64,000 bases of DNA from Xylaria sp. FL1777 (lineage: Eukaryota; Ascomycota; Sordariomycetes; Xylariales; Xylariaceae), in the NCBI GenBank assembly GCA_022578965.1, contig MU400613.1, positions 62,001-126,000 of the forward strand, read 5' to 3'. The position numbers were made by a program, and so were the translations under genes. This document shows, in pieces, positions 1 through 12,580 of the stretch (position 1 is its first letter; each line of letters starts with the position of its first letter). Below the pieces are notes generated by a model. It did not search any database, was not told where the DNA came from, and saw nothing but the letters and a program-made list of their open reading frames with translations.

Positions 1-3000
1 TTATTTCAAAAAAATATAAAAATAACTGCTATAAATATTACTAGCTAATCAAAGTATAATTATACTAAAAAATAATTGCTAAAAGCAAAAAAGCTTAAAA
101 ATTGCAATTTAAAGCTTAACTAGAAATAAAAACAAAACAAAATACATTAATATTCGGAGTACTAAAAGAAATAAGCATTCAAACATTTTATAAAAAAAAA
201 TCAAAAAATAAAATAAACACTTGCTAAAAAAGCAACAAATAGCTAAAAAAACTAAAGCCTTATATAAAGTTTAATATAATAACTAGTAAAACTAATTTAA
301 AGTTAAACTTATATATTAAAAAAAAAAATATAACACTTTAATTAATTTAAAAGCACAAGCTAACATAATTTTACTTAAAGTAGCAAAACAAAATAAAATT
401 CTTTAGAAATATAAGCAAAAATCTTAAAAAATTAAAAAATTTAATAAAAGCATTTTTAGCTATAATAACAGTTGCATACTTAAAAAAACCAAACTTTTTA
501 ATATATTTATATAAAGATACAAGAAATAAATTATATTAAATATTGCTAATATATTTAATTATAACATTATTTTAAGAATATTATAGCTAAAGATTAGCAA
601 CTTTTTAATTTAATAAAAAGCAAAAATTATTAATTAAAAAAGTAAAAAACAAAGCAAAAAATTTAGAAAAATCGTAAAAAAAATCTTAAACAAAATACTA
701 AAAGTATATTATAAATTCTATAAACTATTTAAAAAAAGAAAAAAAAGAAAACTTTTTAAATATAGCTTATAGAACTACTATATTTTTATTAAAGAAAAAT
801 GTTAACTAAAGCTTTATTAAGTATACTATATAAGCTTAAATAAAACAAACGCTTTATAGAAATACATTTAAAAAAACTTAGCAAAAAGATTTTTAAAAAA
901 GTTTTAATTATCTGTTAAATATTTTATAGTATTAATACTTAAAATAAAAAACAAAAAATAACTAATTAATAAAAAAAAAAAACTAATATAGCAAATAATA
1001 ATTAACTACTAATTATTAAACGTAATTATTATTACAAATAAATACTTCTTTACTTTATTAGTAACTATAAAAAAAAACATTAGTTAAATAAAATAGTTTA
1101 TAATAGTTAATATTTTAAATAAATATTATGCTATTAAAATAACTAAAAAAAAAAAATAAAAAACTGCTATATAAACAATATATAAACTATATAAATACAT
1201 AGTTATACTACAAGAACTACAAAATGCATTAGCTAGCTTTTAATACATAATAATAATAATTTTACAAAAGTTTTTAAACAAATTTATGTTTATTTATTTA
1301 AATAATATCTTAATTTACTTTAAAACGCTAAAAAAACACAAAAAACATATAACTTAAGTATTAAAAACACTTAAACAAGCAAAATTATAACTTAACACAA
1401 AAAAGTATATATAGCATATATAAAAGATTAATTTTTTAAAATTTATAATTACTTTAGAACAAATATAAATTTAACAATTAAAAATTAACATAATATAAAA
1501 CTAGAAAATACTTAACTTAACTATTGTTATAAATATATAATAAGCATTAAGATTTTTAAACTATGTTTAAATGTTAATTTAAAACTTTAAAAAAATAGTA
1601 TTTTACTTTATAAAGTATACAAGGAAAAAATACAAAAAAAAATCTTTTTTAATTTTAAAAGAAGCCTAAAAAGCTTTTAAAGAACTAAAACTAAAAGTTA
1701 TTTTTAATCTTGTAGTTAAACTACCTAATTTACAGAAAAAAAAAAGGCTAAAAACAAATGTTTTAAATAATATAATTACAAAAATTTTAAAACAACTAAA
1801 AAACAACAAAAAATAGCACTTAATAGCTTATTACTTTAAAGCATTATAAAACGTAGCATTATAATACTTTATATATAACAAAAAACTACTTGCAATTATT
1901 ATAGCACTTAAAAAGTAAAAACTGTTTTTTATAAAAACTATAAAGCTAATTAAAATTTATTTAAATTATTAAAACTTAACAAAATTTATAACTACACAAA
2001 AAATTACTAAACAACATAAAAATTAAATAGTTTTTTTTTTTAAATTTAATTTTAAGATATGTTATATTAAAAAAAAAAAAAACATTTAAGCAAACATATT
2101 TAACTAACAAAGTTAAAAAGAATTTAAAGTTTTAAAAAAAAACATTTAAGTGCTATATCTTTAAAAAAATAAAAGCTTAAAAGTTAAAGTTATACTTAAA
2201 GATTTTATAGATATATAGCTATAATAAGCTTATAACTTAAAAAAATTAGTATAACTATAAAAGTACAAAGGATCAAAAAATAATAAGCTAATATATAAAC
2301 GTAAAGTTTACTTATTAGAATTTTTATAAAACAAGTTTATTAAGAAATTTTATAAATACTTATTATATAAATACTAAAAAGCAATAAAAATAGTTAAACA
2401 ATTATAAAAAAAGTATAATTTTCTAAAACTATAAAACATAGTTAAATTTATTATAAAAAAGTGCAATATTTATAACAAAGCTAAAGTAGCTTAATATAAG
2501 CTTTATAAACTGCTATAACTTATATAAATATTTAAATAAATATAACATACTATTGCTTAAGATTTTATTATAGCATTACTTTTATTAATTAACTTAGTTA
2601 TAAAAATATAATATAATAAAATATAAGTTATTATTAATAGATTTACTAAGTATACTTATTTTTTACTGTTTAAAAAAAATGCAACAGCTAAATAACTTGC
2701 ATACGCTTTTATATGTTAATATTTAAACAAGCATAAACTACTAAAAAAAATTGTTTTAAACAAAAATAAATTGTTTACTTTTAAGTTTAAAACTAGTTTT
2801 TTTAAACTTATCGGTGTTAAACTAAAGTTTTTAACTGCTTACTACTTATAAACAAATAAACAAACAAAAAAACTAAATTAAATATTAAAACAATACTTAT
2901 AAAGTTACATTAATTATTAATAAAACAATTAAGTAAAACTATTACTAATAGTATAGATTTTATATAACATATTAACAAACAAAAATATAAATATATTTTT

Positions 3001-3742
3001 GCATAAAACCGTTTATAAATAGCAAGCAACTACTAAAAAACAAAAAAAAACATTAATAAAAGCACTTGTTATTTTAATTATAGCACCTTAAGCAAGAACT
3101 ATTATAACAGAAATTAAAACGCTACAAACTAAACTATAACTATGCTTTTAATTTTTATAACAACAGATATTAGTATACTATAACAAAAAACAAACTAAAG
3201 AACTAACCTTTAAAAAAGAAAACAAAGTTTACTTGCTATAACAAAAACAAAACATAAATATTAATATTTTTTAAATTAAAACAAAATAATTAAGTAATAA
3301 ATTAGAATTTAAAAAACTTAGTTTTTTTAAAATTAAAGAAGTTATTTTATTTACTAACTATAAATTATTATTACTAAAGAATATATAAATTTACTTTATT
3401 TTTTACATTTTTTTACTAGAACTAGTACTTATTAGAACACTTATTAAAACATAACTAAAAATAAAAACAAATTAAAACATTTATAAAGTTAAAAATATAC
3501 TAAATTTTCGTTAAAACAATAATAACGTTAAATATTTTATTAAATAAAAAAAATACTTATATATTAATAATACTTAAAAACTTAAGAAATACCTAAAAAC
3601 TGCTAAAATAATTATAAACTAGTTTTATTATTAACACTTTAACTAGCTAAAGCTAGAAAAAAAAGATTAACTTTAAATAAAGCGTTTAGTGCGTTTTAAT
3701 TAAACTTTAAAAAAACAACTAGCAATAGCTATGCTGCTTTAA
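1..3742 (+). pseudogene. pol: Chromovirus pol (RT, RNase H, integrase, chromodomain), copy A, RIP-degraded
   Basis: Would encode the polyprotein that copies the element RNA into DNA and integrates it. Reverse transcriptase: the active-site YLDD reads YLNN at 1295-1306, followed by ILIY and a Lys/His-rich stretch typical of Ty3/gypsy. RNase H: the DASD motif reads NVLN at 1756-1767, and about 30 codons later KKLLAIIIALK matches the family's KELLAI motif. Integrase: the zinc-finger Cys at 2462-2464 is followed by Tyr where the second Cys is expected, and the first catalytic Asp (DFII) is intact at 2561-2563. A FYIFLLE stretch ends at 3421 (family FHVSLLEP). Chromodomain: 3488-3590, with KYFIK-stop-KKY where families have YFIKWKGY. 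The frame closes with TAA at 3740-3742. One compensated base-length change lies between RT and RNase H. Stops sit at expected Trp, Gln and Arg codons. Confidence 0.9.
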
Positions 3743-4088
3743 CGTACTATTTCTGTTTTTTAGCTATATAGCGCTTTTTTGCTTTAATTTGCTTAAGCTT
3801 TTTTAAACTACTTAAACTATAAGCTATAGTAATAGCTATTTTTTTTTGCTATAATTTTTTTTGTTGCTTAAAACAACAGATTTTTGCACTTATTTTTTTA
3901 TGTTTTTTTATTAGCAAGTTTAATTTATTTTTTAGCTTTTTATACTAAAAAATAAGTTGCTACATTTGCTTTAAAAACAAACTTCTAGCGTTACAATTTG
4001 CTTGTTTAGCTATAATATATTTAATACATTAATTAGAGTTAAATTTTAACATTAAACATTTTGTGCTACAATAATTGCAACAAAAGCA
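3729..4088 (-). pseudogene. Antisense accessory gene of copy A: Cys-rich module plus coiled-coil-like tail
   Basis: I do not recognise a named family. On the minus strand one frame runs without shift from a Cys-dense start (about 4088) to TAG at 3731-3729. It has only five internal stops in about 119 codons, four of them TAG at plausible former CAG (Gln) codons and one TAA. The N-terminal part reads C-F-C-C-N-Y-C-S-T-K-C, then C-x2-Y-x7-C-N, where Tyr is a one-step decay of Cys and Asn of Asp. The rest is rich in Lys, Gln, Leu and Ile with heptad-like spacing and ends in VKAA. It lies tail to tail with pol, overlapping its last codons by 14 bases. The true start is unresolved; the frame may extend to about 4120 or beyond. 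Copy B carries a gene of the same plan with little sequence identity. Binding of nucleic acid or a partner is conceivable but unproven. Confidence 0.6.
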
Positions 4089-4299
4089 TAAAGCTATTTT
4101 AATTAATTTTAGTTTAATAAAAGAAAGCAAAACAAAGTTTTATTAAGCCTTTTGTTTAAAACGCAACAAGCGAGGTTTTTTAGAAATTTTACTAGATATA
4201 ATAAGCATAAAAAACAAAAAACAAAAGATAAAGAAAAAAAACTTACAAAAAAAGAAATACAGAATTGTTAAAACAACAAATATAAAAGAAAAAAAATAA

Positions 4300-4818
4300 T
4301 GTTATAAAATGGGCTAACTAAGCTAGTTAAAAGGCTAGGTGTAAAAAAAGCATGCACAAAAAAAGTTTTATTTATTAAAAAAATATATATTTAAACTACT
4401 ATAAAAGTTTAATACATAAACTTAACAAACTTAAGCGTTAAGTTTATTAAGCTTTAAACTTAATAAACTTAAGTGTTAAGTTTATTAAGCTTTAAACTTA
4501 AAACAATATAGCATTAAGTTCATTAAAAAAAGCAATATTTATAAATTACTACTATTGTTTCCTTTGTTTATATAATTATATACTTCTTATATTTAGTTAT
4601 TTACTTAGTTTTTAGCTCTTTAGCTATTAATTTTCTTTATAACTACTAAGCACTAATATAATTATTACTTTTAATCCTTTAAAACCTTTATTAATGCATA
4701 GTAGTAAAAGTACCCCAAAAACCTCCCTAACGGACCACTGTTAAGGATTCTATTGTTACCTGCAAATCAAAACCCCAAGGGCAAACCTGTTATATTAATG
4801 TATGACAGGTTCGTTACA
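4300..4818 (+). repeat. 3' LTR of copy A (519 bp), outer end hardly mutated
   Basis: Begins TGTTATAAAA and ends CGTTACA, the TG...CA termini of an LTR. An A-rich, purine-biased tract precedes it. From 4556 to the end it matches both LTRs of copy B; the part before that (U3) does not, apart from the first ten or so bases. U3 holds a 38-bp tandem repeat at 4421-4458 and 4459-4496 with a partial third unit, possibly promoter elements. The last 140 bases keep CCCC, CTCC, GGACC and CAAGGG strings that are rare elsewhere in the window, so they escaped most of the mutation. Confidence 0.9.
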
Positions 4819-7800
4819 TTAACGCACTTGTTTTTTAAACTGCAAAAAACAGTATAAAAAATAACGCAAGCATATATAACCTTAAAAAAAAAATAGTAGT
4901 AATTTTTAACGCTTAAAAGTTCTAAAAGTAGTACTAAATAAAGCTTTAATAGTTTACTTATATTGTTATTAATTTTAATATTAATACTAAGCAGCTAAAA
5001 AAAAATTAAAACATTATATTAGTAGTACTTTATAACTTAATTATGTTTTTGTTTATATAAGTATTATTAATAATAAAAAGGCGCAAAATGTTGCTTTACT
5101 ACAAAAGCTTGTTTAAAAACTTAATATTAATACTAAACGTAATTTAAACAATATATATAATTAAAATTCTTTTGTTTAGCTTGTTGTACTACATTTTTTG
5201 TTAGTTATTGCAAAGTTTTTTAGCTTTTAAACTATGTTTTATATAATCTTTAAAAAAGCTTCTTAAAAATAGCTATATGCTTAATTTGCTTTATTAGCGC
5301 TTATAAACAACAATATGCTTTTATTAGCTTTTATAAATTCTATTTATATTTTAAGCTTAACTATTTGCTTATTAATATACAAATATATGCTTTTGCTAAT
5401 AAGCTTTTTTAATTGCTTAATTAACATTTAACTGCATAAATTTAAACATAAATATATATATAAATATTTTTTGTTTAGCTTTTAATTATATGTTTACTAT
5501 TTAGTTATTAGTTCTGCTTATAGTTATTAATATTATTACACTTAGTTTTTGCTTTGCTATTTAAAAGCTAAAGTTTTTTTAATAATTAGTTAATCGCTTA
5601 AAAAACGGCTTAATTAAAAGCAAAAAGCAGCAAAACTGCTTAAGATTTTTTATTTTTATAAAAAAGATTAAATCTGCAAAATTTGTTATAGTAAAAAATT
5701 TATGTACTATTAACATTTGTTCTTTAGAACTTAAACTTTTTATTCTTAGCGCGTGTTTTTATAAGCTTAACTAAAATGCTTATTATAGTTAATAACATAA
5801 TTACTTTTAATTTTTTAAACACTAGCATGTAAAGCTTGCTTATAAACAATTAAAATAATGCGCAAAATGTTATTAATTATTTAAACGCTTTTTTATATTG
5901 CTTTAAGCTTTTTAGCTGCTATATTAATAGCTAAGTAATTTAATTACTCTTTTTTGCATTAAAGTTTACGTTATAAAAGTTACGCTAAATATTTTTAGTA
6001 GTAGCTTTAATTTATTGCTTTTTTACTTAGTTCATTATAGCTAAGCAAATATTTATTTTTGTTTAAAAATTATAGTTTTATAGCGCTACTAACAAGAAAA
6101 TGCACAAATAATATTTATAAACAAAAATGTAAGCTTGTTATGCTGTTAGTAAAGCTAACCGTAAATGCTAGATTAATTATATTTACTGCATAACTAATAC
6201 TATTTAGCTTTTTATTACTATTAAATCTAAGCAGCTAACTAAATATTTTGCTTTTAACTAAAATATAACAGCAAGGTTTTTATTAACTTAATAGCTAATT
6301 ATTAAAGGTATTTATTATTAAAGTAAAGTTAAGCTACTAAAAAGTAGTTATTAAGCTATAATTATAAATAAAAGCTTAATATTAATAATTTTTAAGTTCT
6401 TTTAAAAAGTATTAAAAAAAAACTTAGCTTTATATAATAAATACTAAAAAAATTAAAGGTTAAAAGCGCTAAAAGTTAAAATAAAAATTACTATAAAACA
6501 GTAGTTAATATATTAATTTATTTTTATAATAGCTATGTTAAGCTTTATAACTATTAATGCTTTGTTTTTTTTTTGTTTTTTTTTTTTTGCTTTTCTTTTT
6601 TTTTTTTTTAGTGTATTATGTGCTTTATACTACTAAACAAGCTATAAAACCTTAATTTTACCTTATACATTATAATTTTGCACTTTATATAGCTATTTTT
6701 TATATTATACCTTTATTTTTTTTCTAGTTATGCTTATAATATATTATATTTATTCTTTATTTTAAGTTTTAATATATGCTGCTAATTAGCCTAAATAATA
6801 TTTAGAAGTTAAATCTGTGCTATTACTTTTTTAGTTATATTTTTAGCTGCTTTTTAATTAAGAAAATCTAACTTTATTTTTTAGCTTTACTGTTATATTA
6901 TATTAAACTTTATATATATGCTTAATTAAGCTTTAAACTAAAACTAGCATTATTAGTTAAAACATATTTTTAGCAAATTTAATTATTAGTATTGTTTAGT
7001 TGTAGCTTTTTTATACCTGCTAATAAATAATAGGTTTAATATAAGTATTAACTATTAGTTTAACTTTTATTTTTTAAAGCTATTTAAATATTTATAACTT
7101 TTATTTTTACTTACTTTAATTTAAGTGTTTATATAGTAGTACTTCTTTTATAACTAAAATTAACTTAGCTATTTTTTGCTTTTGCATTTTTTATTTAGCT
7201 TAATTTAACTGCTTACTTTATTTTTTAGCTAATATTAACTTTATTTGTATTAATTTTGCAAATTTTATTTTTATAAGCATTACTTTTTTTTTATTATTAT
7301 TTTTGCTAGTAACTACTATATTTATAACAATTTTATTAAAATCAGTTTTCTAAAAACTGTTTATATAAGCATTATTTTTATTATTATTACTTTTGCTAAA
7401 ATTACACTTTTTAGTATTACTTTAATAAATATTTCTTTTATGTACTTTTTTTTTATTTTCTTTTTTATTACTTTTTTTACTATTTTTTTTACTATATTTT
7501 GCCTTTTTATTAATATACATATATTAATTAATCTTTTTAGTACTAACTACATTTTTTCTTGCTAAGTATTTTATATCTTTTTTATTTTTTAACTATACTT
7601 TTTTACTTTTTTTTTATTAGGCTTAAGCCCTGCTTTATTTTTTTGCAACATTTACGTTTTTGTTTTTTTAAGTATTTATGTTTATAGCTTGCTTACTTTA
7701 TAGCTTTAGCTTTATTTTTTTGTAAGGTATTTCCTCTTTTATTTCTTTTTTTCTGCTAAATTTAACTTTTTTAGTACTATTTATTACTACTATAGCATTT

Positions 7801-10712
7801 TTAAAAGCTATTTGCTTTAACTTTATTATACTTTATAATAATAAACTTTATAAAATAAACATTAATTAAGTTTTGCTTATACTTAAGCAAAATTAAAAAT
7901 ATGCTGCTTTTAAAATTAATAACTATTAGCTTTTATTATATGCAAAGCAGGTTTTTATTAATTATGCTAACTAGTTAACTATAATAAGTTATAATAAAGC
8001 TAGTATTAAACTACTTTTTGTGTAACTAGTAGTAAAATATTTAAGTAAAGCTTTTTTAATAGCTTTTTTAATAGCTAAACTAGAAAAAAGTTCTTAGCTA
8101 AAGGCTTTTTTGCAAAAAGTATTCGTTTATTTTTATAGCATTTTTTTTATTAGTTTAAACTGCATAACTATAGCTAAAAATTTTATAAATCTTATATTAA
8201 TAAGTTAGCTTTTAAAAAAAAAAGTCGTAGATTATATAAAAATATAGCAACTTAAAAAGCTTTACAAACTTAATTTAAAAATAATTTGCAAGCTTTTTTT
8301 AAGTAAAGTACTAAAGATTAACATTTATGCTATTAAATAGCATAGTTATAAATTTTTGTATAATAAAGTTGCATTTTTTTTTATTTTTTTTTTTTTAGTA
8401 AAATTAACCTTTTTAATTAGCAAAGCGCTTAATAAACTTTAAAAAAATTATTTTACTACTAAATAGTTTACTTACTTTATATTATTATAAGCTAAATATA
8501 TAGTTTACTTTAATAAATATACATTTTTTAGCTATAGCAATAAAAACCTGCTTATATTACTGCTTAACTTTATTAAACTGCTTTTTTTTATTTTATGCAT
8601 AACTAAAATCTTTAGCTTGTTTTTTTATTTTTATTTGTTTTTAGCTATTTATATTTGCTCTTAGGTATTAAAAATGCAATAAAACTAGTTTTAGCATACT
8701 TTAAAGCAAAAACTAATACAATAAATAAAAAATAATCTGTTAAACTACTTAAGTTATTTTGTTTTTAAAAACTTTATTAGTATTTAAAACGCTATTTTTT
8801 TAAACTTTAATACAAATAAAGAGTTTTGCTTTTATAAGCTTAGCAAAATATATATTAATAATGTTTGTTATATAGTTAGCTATATAAGCAATATTATTAA
8901 TTTGTTTTTTGATTTTACCTAGTTTTCTTTGTTTTGTTTAACTTGCTTATTTATTAGTGCTTAGCTTTATTAAATTATATAACGCAAAAATTATAACGTT
9001 ACTTAAGCTTTAAATTAAGCAAAGATTTATAAAAAAAAAACCAACCTTGCTGCTATATAACATAATAAAGCTAGAAAAAGCTATAATTATATTTATAAAA
9101 GTTATTATGCTTTATTTTTAGCTTTAGCTGCATTAATACATAGAATTTTTAATATGCTTACTAAGCAGCTTAATAAATATATGCTAAAACTTAAGTAGCT
9201 TTATTAAAAAATAGCTAATAAAAGATTTTAGCAAGGTTGCAAAATAAAAAAAGCAGCTATATATAAGCGCTAGAAAAAAAAAAAAAACAAGTAGCATTAG
9301 CGCAATAAAAAACAACAGCATTAACTTTAGTTAGCGCATAAAAAAGCGCAGCGCTATATAAAAATAAACGTATAGCAAAGCATAGTTAACGTTTTTGTTT
9401 AGCAAAAAACTTAGAAAACTGCTAATCTTTTTTCTTTTTAAACAAAGATTATAAATGTGTTATTTTTACTTAAAAAACTAAACCTTGAAGTAAAAAAAAA
9501 ACAAGCTTATAGCGTTACGCTTGTAAAATAGCTTGCTTTTAATATATATTTAGTTACATAAAACTAAAAAAAAATATCTAATTAAAAAAATTAGGCTAAC
9601 ACTTTAAAAAATAAAATTTTTAACGCTTAAAGGCAACTTTTTACTTTTATTAACAAATGTAAAAAGCTAACTTACAAAGTTAACCTAGCTAAAGTTTACG
9701 CTTTTATATATGCTTATTAGCTTTTTACTTTTTATTCTGAATAGCTTAATAATAGCTTTTTTAATGTTTGCTTATTAAGCATTTTGTTTGTTAGCTTAAA
9801 TAGTATTTTTAGTTCTACGTTTAAATAAAACAACAAAAATACTAGCTTTGCTTATATTAATGCTTTATAACAAATAAACATTTTTGCTACTTAATATTAT
9901 CTTTTTAATAACTAGCAATAATAGCTTTACTAAATTATAAATAACCTTAAAACAAACTTATTTAAATAAAATTAAAAGTTAAAATTAACGCTAATAAAGT
10001 TTTTTAATATGTTTTATATAACGTAATATAACTTTTATTAAACTATGTTTTATAAATATTATATGCTGCTTTTTAGCTATAATTTAGTTTATTATAGTTA
10101 GCTTTTTAGCTGTTTTAACGTTTAAAAGCTTAATGTTTTTATTTTTTAATACTTTATAAAAGTATAGCTTTAAGCTTATTATTAAAGGTTAAAAATATAA
10201 ATTTAAGTCTTACTTTAAAAGCTCTAGCTTATTTTTTTTCTATTAATATATTTATTTATGTTGCTTATAAGTTCTTTTTTTTTATTAATAGGTATTTTAG
10301 CCTTATAGCTATACTGCTTTGCTTAGTTTGTTTATTTTTTTAAATTTAATATGTTTGCTTAGCTAATGTTATGCTTTTATATTTTTTGTAAGCTTTTTGT
10401 AACTTTATTGCTTAACATAAAATATATTCTACTTTAAAATGTTATTACTTTTATTTATATTAGCTAGTAATATTTGCAAAGTATAGTTATTTTGTTTAAT
10501 TTAAATATAACGTATAAAAAGTATGCAATAATATTTAAGTTTGCTTTAGTATATAGTTTTATTTTTTTTTGCTTAATTAATATAATATTAATTAGCTACT
10601 TTAATTAAAAGCTTTATTTAAGTATAATATTTTTATTAAAACATTAAATTTTTTTTTTTATTTTAGTTTTTTAACTTTTATAGCTATTTTAATGCTATAA
10701 GCACTTATTAAA

Positions 10713-10809
10713 GCATAATAGTAAACTTAGTATAAAATAAGTTGTTTTTTTTTTAGTTAATATGCGTAGTAATAAACTTAATATAAAGTAAGTTATTTTT
10801 TTTTAGTAA
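10713..10809. repeat. Tandem duplication, about 50-bp unit, two copies
   Basis: Units start at 10713 and 10764. Each has a GCRTARTAGTAA-like start, AAACTTARTATAAARTAAGTT, a T run and TTTTAGT. The copies differ mainly by transitions and T-run length. Confidence 0.7.
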
Positions 10810-12469
10810 AGAAATTATTTCGATTGCTATAACATAACTATTATTTAAGTATATAATATACTTATTGCTTTTACTTTAAATATAACTAAGTAATATATTT
10901 AGCAATTTATTTACTTAGCGTAAAACTGTTTGTAGTTTTAAAGTAATAACTGCTTACTTATTATGCTTTTTTTTTTTTTTTTTTGCTGCTTAATATACTG
11001 CTTACTTAAAGTATTTAAGTATTTACGCTTTTTTTTTGCTTATTATATATATATATGTTTACTATTTTTGCTTTATTTTATTTTTTTTACTTTTTTTTTT
11101 TTATGCTACTTTTACTATTTTATATTACTTTAAGCATAACAGTTTAATTAGCTGTTTAGTATTATTAGTACAAACATAAGGTTTACGTTTGCTAAAAGTT
11201 TTATTATAATTTTATTTCTTTTTAAATAAAAAATAATAATCTTTTTTTTTAGCATAATATTACAAATAAATTAATACTTATAATTTGCTTAAGTATTTAA
11301 GTATTTATTTATTTTATTTTAACTTTAGTAATTATTTTTTAATTAACTTATTATATTATATTTTTTGTTTTATTTTAAACGCTTAGTTTTTATATATTTT
11401 AACTTTACTATTTCTATTTTAAGTATATTAGCTTATTTTTTTTTGTTTTAACTTTTGTAAACTTTTGCGCTTTTATTTATATGCTTTTTAGTTCTTTATT
11501 TGCTGCTTTTTAAAACTTTATTTTTTAAAATTAACTTATAAATATTAAGTGCTATAATAAGTATTACTTGTTGCTTTAAATTATGCATTATTTAATTTAC
11601 TTGCTAGCTTTTTATAATTTATGCTTTTTTGTTTTTTAATAAGTAGTACGTTTTTTTCTTATGATTTGATTTTTTTTTTATTATAATACTAGATTTTATT
11701 TAAAATTCCTTATTATATTATATTATGTTGCTATAACATGTTTTATTACTAAGCAAAATGCTTATAAATTTTACTTAAAGCATAAAGTAGTTTAGTTTTT
11801 TTGCTAATTTTTTAACTAAGTTAAGGCTTATTATTATTTGCAAAAATTATGCTATTATGTTTTATAGCACTTTTGCACAGCTAAACAACAATTAATAACT
11901 TTACTTATTTTATTTAGTTTTGCAAAAAAATCTGTAGCTTGCTTTAAATACTACTTATATTTTAGTATATTTATTAATTAACAATTATAATTGCTTTATT
12001 TTTTTTAGCAGCAGTATTATAAGCTTAATAATTAATTTTAATATGCTTATTTATTTTGCTATTAGTTTTAAACATTTAATTAATACGCTTAAAGTTAAAA
12101 AGTTTTAAGCTTAATATATAACCTGCAATAAATTTGCTTATAAACGTTTTTTTTAGTGCTAATATATAATTTTTTGTTAAAAATATTAAAACAATAATAT
12201 ATTTTTATTAAAACTTAAATCTTTTTGCGCGTTTTTTTTAGTTAGCTTTAAAAGCTCTTTTTATTTGCTTTAACAATATGCTGCTTGTTTGTTTGCTAGA
12301 AAATTTTACTTTTAAAGCTTTACTTAACGCATAAATAAAACTGCTTTATAAAGCTTTAACTAATAATATTTCTTAAATTCTAGACTTATTTTATATAAAA
12401 ACCAATATTAAAAAAAATAATAATAGTAATAAAAGGTAAAATAATTTATTTAGTAATAGCAGTAATAAA

Positions 12470-12580
12470 TCTAGTAATGCTAGTAATGCTTAAAATAACT
12501 TATTTAGTAATGCTAGTAATGCTTAAAATAACTCTTTTGCTAATAACTAAAATACTTTTGCTAATAACTAAAATAACTTT
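12470..12580. repeat. Short tandem repeats of AGTAATGCT and TTTTGCTAATAACTAAAAT
   Basis: Units of AGTAATGCT occur in pairs, twice, each pair followed by TAAAATAACT. They are followed by two copies of a TTTTGCTAATAACTAAAAT unit. Low-complexity DNA with no coding sense found. Confidence 0.6.

Larger units (their letters stand above)
1..4818 (+). mobile_element. Ty3/gypsy chromovirus copy A, 3' portion (cut by window edge)
   Basis: This is the 3' two-thirds of an LTR retrotransposon whose 5' LTR, leader and gag lie left of the window. It aligns with copy B at an offset of about 18835 bases from position 5 to the end of pol. In the stretch 240-493 I count 17 differences, all transitions, with no indel. 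Domains in order are reverse transcriptase, RNase H, integrase, chromodomain, an antisense accessory gene and a 3' LTR. About 2.4 kb of interior plus one LTR are missing compared with copy B. The element is dead: every domain carries stops. Confidence 0.93.
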
